A stretch of DNA of 5,921 bases from Parvularcula sp. (GTDB lineage: Bacteria; Pseudomonadota; Alphaproteobacteria; Caulobacterales; Parvularculaceae). Of this stretch, positions 1 to 5,866 are shown one piece after another. The position numbers were made by a program, and so were the translations under genes. Position 1 is the first letter of the stretch, and every line of letters begins with the position of its first letter. The notes below the pieces were generated by a model. That model searched no databases and was not told the origin of the DNA. It saw nothing but the letters and a program-made list of their open reading frames with translations. The stretch spans positions 1 to 5,921 of the forward strand of contig DNZB01000130.1 in assembly GCA_003506635.1 (NCBI GenBank), given 5' to 3'.

Positions 1-788
1 GGGTTGTAGATTTTCTGGATGTTGCGGCTGTCTTCCTGCGTCCAGTGGACCTCGGCGATCTTCGTCTCGAAGGCGAGGATCGCATCGGCTTTCGCGGCGC
101 CGCCCTCAATGCCGGCGAGATCGAAGATTTTCGCGATATAGGCTTTGTAGGCGTCGCGATATTCCGGGAACTTGCCGTCGGTTTTGAGATAATAGTCGCG
201 ATCAGGAAGGCCGATGCCCGCCTGTCCGACAACGGCGATGTAGCGCGTCGTGTCGGCGGGGTCCGGAATAATGCCGAAGCCCGCCGGACCCTGATGATGA
301 ACGCTGGCGAAGAGCTTCATCAGATCATCGCGCGAGGCGGCGGCGTAGATCATGTCGAGATGCGGCTTCAAGGGCGCGGCCCCAAGCGCATTCGCCTTGT
401 CGGCGTCCATCCAGGATTTGAAATAGCCGCCGACCTTTTGTTCGAGCGATCCGGCCTGTGACGATTTCGCGGCAAGCTCCTCGATGATCGCCTTGACGTC
501 GCCTTCCGCGTCGAGCCGCAGCTTGGTGAAGGAGACAAATCCCGGGAGGTCGGCGGGAATTTCAAACGTGTCGAGCCATTTGCCGTTGGCGTAGCGCGCG
601 AAATCATCGCCCGGGCGGACGGCGGGGTCGCCTTGCGTGATGTCGACGCCCCAGCTTCCGTAGGCGGTTTTCGGCGCTTCGGCCGCGGCGGCGGCCTCGT
701 CCGCCGCCGGCTTTTTCGCGCACGCGGCGATGGCGCTTGCGGCGATGAGCGCGGCGATCGCCGCCGAAATTTTCAAATGGGTCTTCAT
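1..788 (-). CDS. M13 family (neprilysin/PepO-type) metallopeptidase lipoprotein, N-terminal part
   Basis: This is a partial gene. It starts at ATG 788 and runs off the left edge after 262 codons, with no stop. Residues 1-23 form a lipoprotein signal: a basic start (MKTHLK), an Ala/Ile-rich hydrophobic stretch and a lipobox ending IAAC, with Cys23 as the predicted lipidated residue. A short Ala/Glu linker follows. The M13 N-terminal domain then shows family signatures: PGDDFARYANGKWLDTFEIP (59-78), GLPDRDYYL (193-201) and KIAEVHWTQEDSR (243-255). Family members are zinc endopeptidases that cut short peptides. The HExxH and ExxD zinc motifs lie in the C-terminal half, outside the window, so activity cannot be judged. 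Full-length members are usually about 650-700 aa. A ribosome site, GAGGGG (794-799), sits five bases before the start. The protein is probably anchored in the periplasm or envelope. A terminator candidate separates it from carD, so it is likely its own unit. Family assignment is secure; substrate is unknown. Confidence 0.93.
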   Translation of the reverse strand, partial: MKTHLKISAAIAALIAASAIAACAKKPAADEAAAAAEAPKTAYGSWGVDITQGDPAVRPGDDFARYANGKWLDTFEIPADLPGFVSFTKLRLDAEGDVKAIIEELAAKSSQAGSLEQKVGGYFKSWMDADKANALGAAPLKPHLDMIYAAASRDDLMKLFASVHHQGPAGFGIIPDPADTTRYIAVVGQAGIGLPDRDYYLKTDGKFPEYRDAYKAYIAKIFDLAGIEGGAAKADAILAFETKIAEVHWTQEDSRNIQKIYN

Positions 789-808
789 GGTCGCCCCTCA
801 GAGTTGCC

Positions 809-842
809 AAAAAATCGCGCGCGACCCTATAGCCCCGCGCGC
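809..842 (-). terminator. Candidate Rho-independent terminator downstream of carD
   Basis: Read on the minus strand, a 7-bp all-G/C stem (836-842 pairing with 817-823, GCGCGCG/CGCGCGC) encloses a 12-base loop. Two bases later a run of six T follows (809-814). It lies about 75 bases after the carD stop and 21 bases before the M13 peptidase start. That fits an end of the carD transcript, though it would also sit in any leader reading into the peptidase gene. The loop is longer than in a classic terminator, so confidence is moderate. Confidence 0.5.
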
Positions 843-861
843 CGGTTGTATGCCCGAAAGA

Positions 862-883
862 GCGGGGGCCCTTGTCGGCCCGC
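862..883 (-). other. Imperfect GC hairpin just after carD
   Basis: On the minus strand GCGGGCC (877-883) pairs with GGCCCCCGC (862-870), with two unpaired C residues and a six-base loop. The sequence TCTTTC follows. It may assist transcription termination after carD, or be chance in such GC-rich DNA. The better terminator is the one at 809-842. The remaining bases of this gap (789-915) show no convincing promoter. Confidence 0.25.
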
Positions 884-915
884 CGCGCCATCCGGGCGTC
901 TCGTCGAAAGCCGCG

Positions 916-1866
916 TCAGACGGCCTTTTTCTGCTTCAGCGACGCATCAAGATCGGCGAGCGCCTTGGCGAGGTCGCTTTTGCGCACCGCCGCCACTTCG
1001 CGGGCGAGGCGGTCTTGCGCGGCTTCGAAGAGCTGGCGTTCAGAATAGCTTTGCTCCGGCTGGTCGGTCGCGCGGTAGAGGTCGCGCACGACCTCCGCGA
1101 CGGCCATGATGTCGCCGGAGTTGATCTTCGCTTCATATTCCTGTGCGCGCCGGCTCCACATCGTGCGCTTGATGCGGGCGCGCCCCTTTAACAGGTCGAT
1201 CGCCTTTTTCACCTGCGCTTCGTCGGACAGCCCGCGCATGCCGACGCTGATCGCTTTTGCGGTCGGCACTTTGAGGCGCAGCTTCTCCTGCTCGAATTCG
1301 ATCACGAAGAGCTCGTTGGCGATGCCGGCGATGTGCTGCTTTTCGATCGCCGCGACGCGCCCGACGCCATGCGCCGGATAGACGATGCTGTCATTGACCT
1401 TGAAGGTTTGCTTGGCCTCCTTCGAAGCGGGCGAGGGCTTTGGCGCGGCGGCCGCCGCATCGATCGGCGCCGTCGTGAGGAACGCGGCCGGTTTGAGCGG
1501 CAGGTCGGTGCGATCCGAGCGCGGCTTCTGCCCGACATTGAGTTTCTTCTTCGGCGCTTCTTTCACGGGGGGCTTTGCCGCGACTTTTGCGGCGGCGCCT
1601 TTCGCCGGCGCGGCAGCCGGCTTTGGCGTCCCAGCGGGCTTGGCGGCGGCTTTGGCCGCGGGTTTTACGGCCGGCTTTGCCGCCGCGGCCTTGGCCGTGG
1701 GTTTTGCCGCCGGTTTTGCGGCGGCTTTCGGCGGCGCCTTCGGAGCGGGCTTGGCGGGTGCTTTCGCGGCGGGTTTGGCCGGCGGCTTTGCGGCCGCCTT
1801 CACCGGCTTGGCGGCGGGTTTTGGCTGAGGCTTTTTCTGATTTTTAGCGGCGGGTTTGTTGGGCAT
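916..1866 (-). CDS. carD: CarD/CdnL family transcriptional regulator with long Lys/Ala/Pro N-terminal tail
   Basis: The predicted protein has 316 aa. The family binds the RNA polymerase beta subunit and steadies the open complex at promoters such as those for rRNA. Residues 155-316 are a complete CarD: the polymerase-interacting domain begins FKVNDSIVYPAHGVGRV (155-171), and the helical DNA-binding part holds RTMWSRRAQEYEAKINSGD (234-252). Trp237 matches by position the tryptophan that wedges at the upstream edge of the transcription bubble in mycobacterial CarD. Residues 1-108 are low complexity, with 28 Lys, no Arg and one acidic residue. Typical alphaproteobacterial CarD proteins are about 160-200 aa, so the tail accounts for the extra length. 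I chose ATG 1866 because no Met occurs again until residue 210; the purine-rich AAGAAGG (1880-1886) is 13 bases upstream, farther than usual. An in-frame ATG at 1965 is less likely. The core is certain; the exact start is less so. Confidence 0.93.
   Translation of the reverse strand: MPNKPAAKNQKKPQPKPAAKPVKAAAKPPAKPAAKAPAKPAPKAPPKAAAKPAAKPTAKAAAAKPAVKPAAKAAAKPAGTPKPAAAPAKGAAAKVAAKPPVKEAPKKKLNVGQKPRSDRTDLPLKPAAFLTTAPIDAAAAAPKPSPASKEAKQTFKVNDSIVYPAHGVGRVAAIEKQHIAGIANELFVIEFEQEKLRLKVPTAKAISVGMRGLSDEAQVKKAIDLLKGRARIKRTMWSRRAQEYEAKINSGDIMAVAEVVRDLYRATDQPEQSYSERQLFEAAQDRLAREVAAVRKSDLAKALADLDASLKQKKAV
1543..1866 (-). repeat. Low-complexity Lys/Ala/Pro coding repeat in carD
   Basis: The first 108 codons of carD are built from degenerate short units such as AAKP, KPA and AAAKP. 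At DNA level they appear on the plus strand as repeated GGCGGC, GGTTTTGC and GGCTTTGC-like blocks. The encoded tail resembles eukaryotic histone H1 tails and the AKP-rich tails of some bacterial nucleoid proteins: highly basic, proline-rich and presumably disordered. The repeats are imperfect, so this is not a fresh tandem expansion, but length variation between strains would be expected. Confidence 0.7.
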
Positions 1867-1951
1867 GGGCAGTTCTGAACCTTCTTGTGCGGTGGCCGCT
1901 GTTCGGCCGTCGGGTCGTCGATTGTCCGAATCAGGCGAGGCAACGCTTCGT

Positions 1952-1981
1952 CCGGTTGGGAACATTCCCTTGGAAACCCGG
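1952..1981 (-). other. Nested inverted repeat in the presumed carD leader
   Basis: An inner palindrome GGGAA-N2-TTCCC (1958-1969) is flanked by CCGGTT (1952-1957) and AACCCGG (1975-1981). These outer arms pair with one bulged base, and five unpaired bases lie on one side. As minus-strand RNA it could fold into a bulged hairpin whose tip contains the in-frame upstream ATG at 1965. It lies about 85-115 bases before the chosen carD start. It could equally be a DNA operator or have no role. Confidence 0.3.
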
Positions 1982-1988
1982 TCGCGCG

Positions 1989-2027
1989 AAGTTCGCCATC
2001 ACCTGATGAACTTGTGCTAAATCAAGT
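1989..2027. promoter_or_regulatory. Abutting inverted repeats with FNR/FixK-like box upstream of carD
   Basis: Two dyads touch here. The first pairs AAGTT (1989-1993) with AACTT (2009-2013), and inside it CATCA (1997-2001) with TGATG (2004-2008). The second pairs ACTTG (2010-2014) with CAAGT (2023-2027). Within the second, plus-strand 2012-2025 reads TTGTG-CTAA-ATCAA. It matches eight of ten fixed positions of the FNR-type consensus TTGAT-N4-ATCAA, with one perfect half-site. It is centred about 150 bases before carD, next to the possible -35 hexamer. Oxygen-responsive or other CRP/FNR-family control is possible but unproven. Confidence 0.35.
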
Positions 2028-2066
2028 ATTTTCAACGGATTAGGCCACTATATTCAGGCGCGGACC

Positions 2067-2100
2067 AAGCGGCGGGGGCCGATTCGGACCCCGCGCGCTT
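2067..2100. other. Strong imperfect GC hairpin between fdxA and carD
   Basis: An inverted repeat of about 15 bp pairs 2067-2081 (AAGCGGCGGGGGCCG) with 2085-2100 (CGGACCCCGCGCGCTT), with one mismatch, one bulged base and a three-base loop ATT. On the plus strand it is followed by more T residues (run 2099-2102), but no plus-strand gene leads into it. On the minus strand, the direction of fdxA, no T-run follows. It may end or stall the fdxA transcript, or protect its 3' end, but it is not a classic intrinsic terminator in that direction. Confidence 0.4.
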
Positions 2101-2170
2101 TTCATCCACGAATGTAGCACAAAATCTTCTCTTTCGCCATGCGGGCGTCAGCGGCGCGTTGCGAACGGGG

Positions 2171-2509
2171 TCAGCTTCCCGAGCCCGCCTTGGGGCTGAA
2201 ATATTTTTCAAGCTTGCCGGTTTCCTTTGCGAAAGCGTCGGCGTCCGGCGCGGGGTCGGTTTTCTCGGTGATGTTCGGCCATTCGGCCGAATATTTGGCG
2301 TTCAGCTCCGTCCATTTGCCGTCGCTGTCGTCGGTGTCGGGAATGATCGCCTCGACCGGGCATTCCGGCTCGCAAACGCCGCAGTCGATGCATTCGTCCG
2401 GATTGATGACGAGCATGTTCTCGCCCTCATAGAAACAATCGACCGGACAAACCTCGACGCAGTCCGTATATTTGCAGCGGATGCAGGCGTCGGTGACCAC
2501 ATAGGTCAT
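2171..2509 (-). CDS. fdxA: Seven-iron ferredoxin FdxA ([3Fe-4S][4Fe-4S])
   Basis: The product is a 112-aa cytoplasmic electron carrier. The N-terminal 58 residues hold both clusters. By alignment with Azotobacter vinelandii ferredoxin I, shifted by one residue, Cys9, Cys17 and Cys50 bind the [3Fe-4S] cluster. Cys21, Cys40, Cys43 and Cys46 bind the [4Fe-4S] cluster. Cys12 and Cys25 are the extra non-ligand cysteines also present in that protein. The start [17 protein letters not shown] is typical of the family, which supports ATG 2509 over the longer frame from 2566. A GGAG (2519-2522) lies nine bases upstream. The C-terminal half carries the usual FdxA extension and ends [11 protein letters not shown]. 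The gene follows the S4 gene after 74 bases and is probably co-transcribed with it. The electron partner is unknown and nothing nearby identifies one. Confidence 0.96.
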   Translation of the reverse strand: MTYVVTDACIRCKYTDCVEVCPVDCFYEGENMLVINPDECIDCGVCEPECPVEAIIPDTDDSDGKWTELNAKYSAEWPNITEKTDPAPDADAFAKETGKLEKYFSPKAGSGS

Positions 2510-2583
2510 GGGCGGGGGCTCCGGATGAACACGGCTCCTTTTCGCCGGTCCCGTTGCGGCTGGCAAGCGCCGCGCGCGGGCGT

Positions 2584-2886
2584 TCAGGTCGCAGTCAGCA
2601 CTTCAAAAAGCGCCGCTGCTTGCGGTCCCGATCCGCGCCGGCGTGCGAAGGCGCGCACACGATAAGCGACCGGCCGATCGGCGAGGATCAAGCTGATTTC
2701 ATCGCCCGCCTTGAGGCCGAAACCCGGCTTGCCGATGCGCTCGGTCCGGCCGTTGCGCGTGAGGCGGACCGTTCTGTCTTCGATGAAGGACGCCGCCGCC
2801 TGCCTTGTGCGAAAGACGCGCGCGCACCACAGCCATTTGTCGAGGCGCCGGCTGACGGCCTCGCCAGACGCGATGTCCGGCGTCAC
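2584..2886 (-). CDS. S4-domain RNA-binding protein, Hsp15-like
   Basis: This is a 100-aa basic protein. Residues 14-73 form one S4 domain, opening with [18 protein letters not shown] (14-31), the hallmark of the Hsp15 (HslR) group, and continuing through the turn around KAGDEISL (59-66). Escherichia coli Hsp15 binds stalled free 50S subunits that carry a nascent chain. The E. coli protein is longer (about 133 aa), and this one lacks most of the C-terminal extension, so equal function is inferred only. The start is GTG at 2886, whose bases GTGA contain the helicase stop: a four-base overlap with no clear ribosome site of its own, pointing to translational coupling. No in-frame ATG is available nearby. 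It could also be described simply as an alphaproteobacterial S4 protein of unproven role. Confidence 0.88.
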   Translation of the reverse strand: MTPDIASGEAVSRRLDKWLWCARVFRTRQAAASFIEDRTVRLTRNGRTERIGKPGFGLKAGDEISLILADRPVAYRVRAFARRRGSGPQAAALFEVLTAT

Positions 2887-5819
2887 GGTTTCTGGTCAGG
2901 GCCCGCGAGATTGGCCTTCAGCGCGGCGAGCACGGCGAAGGGCGAATTCGGATCGGGCTCGCGATTGCCGCGCCGCGGCTCGCTCGAAAAGCGGCGCGGT
3001 TCGTTGCTCTTCTCGAATTTGCGCGGCGGCTTTCCCTTGCCGTGGCGCTGCTCGCGGGGGGCGCGATTGTCGTTGCGGTTAGCTTCGCTATTCGCGCGTT
3101 TTTCGGGCCGCGGCGGGCGCTTTTCCTGCGGCGGGCGTCGCGGCGCGAGCCGCCAGACCGTCACTTCGATTTCCTTGACCTCGGCCGCGGGCGCGGGCTC
3201 GGCCGCAGCGGCGACCGGCGGCTCGGCGATATCCTCAGCAGGCGGAGCATCGGCCGGCGCCGGTTCCGACGCAGGCGTCAGAGCTTCCGCCGCGGCCTCG
3301 ACCGGCGCTTCGGCGACAGCGACGCCATCCTTCGCGGCCTCGACCGCCGGCGCGGCGGCCGGTTCGGCGATCGTCCGCTTGATCGTCTGCTTGCGATAGC
3401 CGAGCGAGCGCAGGATGCTTTCGAATTCATCGCCCGAACAGCCGACGAGCGACATCATCTGCGACGTCGCCTCGAAACCTTCGCGTCCGCCCCCGGCTTC
3501 GCGCGCGGTGCGGATGAGCTGCGCCAGCCGCTCAAGCATGTCGATGCGGACGGCGCGCTCGCCCGACGGGCGATAGCCGAGCGCATAGAGGAAGGCGTGC
3601 TGCGCGTCGTCCTTGATCGGAAAGGAAACGATGCCGGGCTTGGGCAGGGTCAGCTCGGCCGGGTCTTTCTCCGACCAGATCGCCCAGAGGAGCGCCATCA
3701 TGCGCGCCGCCGCCGGCTTCAGCAGCGAGGGCATGTGCAGGGTATATTCTCCGAACCGCACGCCGAGCTGCCTGAGCTTTGCGCGGTCGTCCTGACCTAA
3801 CGCCTTGATCGTATCGCCGAACTGCGCGCGCGACATTGCGCCGAAATTCTCGACGAGCTGGTAGGCGATGCCGCGCGGCTGCCCGCCGAGGCCGCCTTCG
3901 GCGGTCGAATCCGCCGCAAGCTTCAGCGCGATCAGGTCCGAAAGAAGAACCTCGATGCGGGCGGCGACAAAGGCGGTCAGGCGGTCGGTCACCCGCCCGC
4001 GCATGTTCGGCGTGATCGCGTCAAGGCCGCGGATCGCAACCGTCGGGCGCAGGACGGCGGGACCTTTGCGAAGTTCGGCGACGCGCGAGGATTTCCACCA
4101 GACGGCGCCGTCGTCGCGCAATTGCAGATCGCTTTCCGGCGCCCCGGCGAGCGCGGCGGCGCGCGCCGCGAGGACGGGCGCGATGGCGCGTTCGGCCGCC
4201 CCGCGCATGCGTTTGGCGTCGGCGCCTTTCGCGCGCGGATCGACGATGAACTCGAACCCCATGAGGCGGCCGACAAACTGGCCTTCCACGATCACTTCTC
4301 CGTCTTCGGTCACGCCCGCGAGCAGCGGCGCCTCGTCACGCAGTTTCTTCAGAAGGATCGACGTCCGGCGGTCGACAAATCTCTGCGTCAGCTTTTCATG
4401 CAAGGCGTCGGAAAGGGCGTCTTCTATCTCCCGGGTTTTGCCTTGCCAATAGGCCCCGTTTTCCAGCCATCCGGCGCGGTTTGAAAGGTAGGTCCAGGTC
4501 CTCACCTGCGCGATGCGCGCCGAGATCGCGTCGATGTCGCCTTCGGTGCGATCAACGCCCGCCATCTGCCTTGCGAGCCAGCCCTCGCCGATGACGCCCT
4601 TGTCATGAAGCTGGTCGAAGATTTCATTGAGGAGGCGTACATGCTGGTCGAAGGAGGCCTTGCGGAAATCGGGGATCTGGCAAACGTCCCAAAGAAGCGC
4701 CGTCGCGGCGCGATTCGTCACGCGGTCTTGCACGTCATCGAAGGAGGAAAGCCGCGCAAGCGCTTCTTCATCCTCGTCGGGGCGCGCGCGGACAAGCTCG
4801 GGCCGGGGCGAGGCTTGCTCGAGCGAAATTCGCAAGCTTGCGATCGATGCGAAGTCGAGCGCTTCGGTGCGCCATTGCAGGACTTCGACGGAATCGAAGC
4901 GGTGGTTTTCGATCGCGTCGATGACGCCTTCGTCGAAGCTCTCGCAATCGGCGGTCTCCCCGAAAGCCCCGTCCCTGATGTGACGCCCGGCGCGCCCGGC
5001 GATCTGCGCAAGTTCATGGGCGTGAAGATGGCGATAGCGCCGGCCGTCGAATTTGCGGGCGCTCGCAAAGGCGACATGGTCGATGTCCATGTTGAGGCCC
5101 ATGCCGATCGCATCGGTCGCGACCAGATAATCAACCTCGCCTGATTGATAGAGTTCGGCCTGCGCATTGCGCGTGCGCGGGGAAAGCGCGCCGAGCACGA
5201 CCGCGGCGCCGCCGCGTTGCCGGCGCACCAGCTCGGCGATTGCGTAAACCGTTTCCGCCGAAAAGCCGACGATCGCCGTGCGCCGCGGCACGCGCGTCAC
5301 CTTGCGGGGCCCCGCATAGGCGAGCTTTGAAAACCGCTCGCGCGCGACGAAGACAATCTCCGGAAAGAGCTGCTTCAGGACCGGCCGCATCGTCTCCGAG
5401 CCGAGAAGCATGGTTTCGCGGCTTCCGCGCGCATTGAGCAGCCGCGACGTGAAGACGCGCCCGCGTTCGGGGTCGGCGGCGAGCTGGCACTCATCGACCG
5501 CGACGAAATCGGCCGGGCGGTCGAGCGGCATCGCCTCGACGGTCGAGACCCAATAGGCGGCGCGGGGAGGGACGATCTTCTCCTCGCCGGTGACAAGCGC
5601 GACGGTGTCCTTCGGCTTCCTTGCGATCAGCCGGTCATAGACCTCACGCGCGAGGAGCCGCAGCGGCAGCCCGATGATGCCGGAAGGGTGGTCGAGCATC
5701 CGCTCGATCGCGAAATGGGTTTTGCCGGTGTTGGTGGGGCCGAGGACGCCGACAAGGCTCGCCCGCGGGCGCTCGGGCGTCAGGTCGATGTCGCGGGGTT
5801 TGAGTTTGCGGGCGGTCAT
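2883..5819 (-). CDS. SUV3-like DEAD/H-box RNA helicase with disordered C-terminal tail
   Basis: The product is a 978-aa superfamily 2 helicase of the SUV3 group, related to the mitochondrial helicase that unwinds RNA for degradation. Motifs appear in order: Walker A GPTNTGKT (27-34), motif II DECQ (109-112), LLGSETM (138-144), motif V VATDAIGMGLNM (233-244) and motif VI QIAGRAGR (272-279). A long alphaproteobacterial middle region follows, with landmarks VCQIPDFRK (379-387) and VRTWTYLSNRAGWL (439-452). After about residue 815 comes an Ala/Pro/Glu acidic linker (818-881), a basic Arg/Lys/Pro stretch (about 889-955) and a short terminal motif SPFAVLAALKANL (959-971). Motif II has Cys where SUV3 proteins usually have Ile or Val. 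ATG 5819 gives a sensible N-terminus 26 residues before Walker A, yet no clear ribosome site precedes it. The protein is presumed cytoplasmic and ATP-driven. Partner nucleases such as PNPase are inferred from the mitochondrial relative only. Confidence 0.93.
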   Translation of the reverse strand: MTARKLKPRDIDLTPERPRASLVGVLGPTNTGKTHFAIERMLDHPSGIIGLPLRLLAREVYDRLIARKPKDTVALVTGEEKIVPPRAAYWVSTVEAMPLDRPADFVAVDECQLAADPERGRVFTSRLLNARGSRETMLLGSETMRPVLKQLFPEIVFVARERFSKLAYAGPRKVTRVPRRTAIVGFSAETVYAIAELVRRQRGGAAVVLGALSPRTRNAQAELYQSGEVDYLVATDAIGMGLNMDIDHVAFASARKFDGRRYRHLHAHELAQIAGRAGRHIRDGAFGETADCESFDEGVIDAIENHRFDSVEVLQWRTEALDFASIASLRISLEQASPRPELVRARPDEDEEALARLSSFDDVQDRVTNRAATALLWDVCQIPDFRKASFDQHVRLLNEIFDQLHDKGVIGEGWLARQMAGVDRTEGDIDAISARIAQVRTWTYLSNRAGWLENGAYWQGKTREIEDALSDALHEKLTQRFVDRRTSILLKKLRDEAPLLAGVTEDGEVIVEGQFVGRLMGFEFIVDPRAKGADAKRMRGAAERAIAPVLAARAAALAGAPESDLQLRDDGAVWWKSSRVAELRKGPAVLRPTVAIRGLDAITPNMRGRVTDRLTAFVAARIEVLLSDLIALKLAADSTAEGGLGGQPRGIAYQLVENFGAMSRAQFGDTIKALGQDDRAKLRQLGVRFGEYTLHMPSLLKPAAARMMALLWAIWSEKDPAELTLPKPGIVSFPIKDDAQHAFLYALGYRPSGERAVRIDMLERLAQLIRTAREAGGGREGFEATSQMMSLVGCSGDEFESILRSLGYRKQTIKRTIAEPAAAPAVEAAKDGVAVAEAPVEAAAEALTPASEPAPADAPPAEDIAEPPVAAAAEPAPAAEVKEIEVTVWRLAPRRPPQEKRPPRPEKRANSEANRNDNRAPREQRHGKGKPPRKFEKSNEPRRFSSEPRRGNREPDPNSPFAVLAALKANLAGPDQKP

Positions 5820-5841
5820 GATGGTTAGTTGTCGCCGTGAT

Positions 5842-5858
5842 GGGCGCGATCCGCGCCC
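5842..5858. other. Short perfect GC hairpin upstream of the helicase start
   Basis: GGGCGCG (5842-5848) and CGCGCCC (5852-5858) form a 7-bp stem with loop ATC. On the plus strand a pyrimidine run CTTTCTTC follows, so it could terminate a plus-strand transcript, but none is seen. On the minus strand it would lie 22 bases before the helicase ATG, in the message leader. No promoter for the helicase can be recognised in 5820-5921. Confidence 0.35.
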
Positions 5859-5866
5859 CTTTCTTC

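Larger units (their letters stand above)
1867..2170. other. 304-base gap between fdxA and carD: probable carD promoter and leader
   Basis: No convincing gene lies here. The segment is less GC-rich than its surroundings, especially 2009-2055. It contains several inverted repeats, listed separately. On the minus strand a TTGAAA hexamer (2030-2035) could be a -35 element, but no good -10 lies 16-18 bases downstream. A TATAGT hexamer (2047-2052) lacks a matching -35. I infer that a carD promoter is present, because the gap is long and an imperfect hairpin separates it from fdxA, but I cannot place the start site. Confidence 0.5.

Noticed and set aside
45..461. Plus-strand open frame of 138 codons
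   Set aside because: It lies antisense to the M13 peptidase N-terminal domain, whose motifs fix the true frame.
826..831. TATAGG as a -10 element for the M13 peptidase
   Set aside because: It falls in the loop of the terminator hairpin and has no usable -35 at the right spacing.
1385..1828. Plus-strand open frame rich in Gly, Ala and Phe opposite the carD tail
   Set aside because: It is the antisense reading of the Lys/Ala/Pro repeat. It has no ribosome site or recognisable domain, while the minus-strand frame continues into an unmistakable CarD domain.
1543..1866. Possible CRISPR or tandem-repeat array
   Set aside because: The repeats are short, degenerate, without regular spacers, and are codons of the carD tail.
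1867..1965. Longer CarD start at ATG 1965
   Set aside because: The 33 added residues do not match the Lys/Ala/Pro style, the purine run AAGGGA is too close to that ATG, and the codon lies in a palindrome. It cannot be fully excluded.
2047..2052. TATAGT as a carD -10 element on the minus strand
   Set aside because: No -35-like hexamer lies 16-18 bases upstream; the nearest TTGGTC is only 10 bases away.
1928..2085. Two GANTC (CcrM methylation) sites upstream of carD (1928-1932 and 2081-2085)
   Set aside because: About one such site is expected by chance in 300 bases, so two are not evidence of cell-cycle control.
2510..2566. Ferredoxin start at 2566
   Set aside because: The FdxA family begins at MTYVVTDAC. 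The extra 19 residues are Pro/Arg-rich, as expected for non-coding DNA read through.
3042..3800. Long plus-strand open frames opposite the helicase (also 3868-4452 and 4605-5144)
   Set aside because: In DNA this GC-rich, antisense frames stay open by codon bias. Products are Arg/Gly-rich with no domain, and the helicase motifs are clear on the minus strand.
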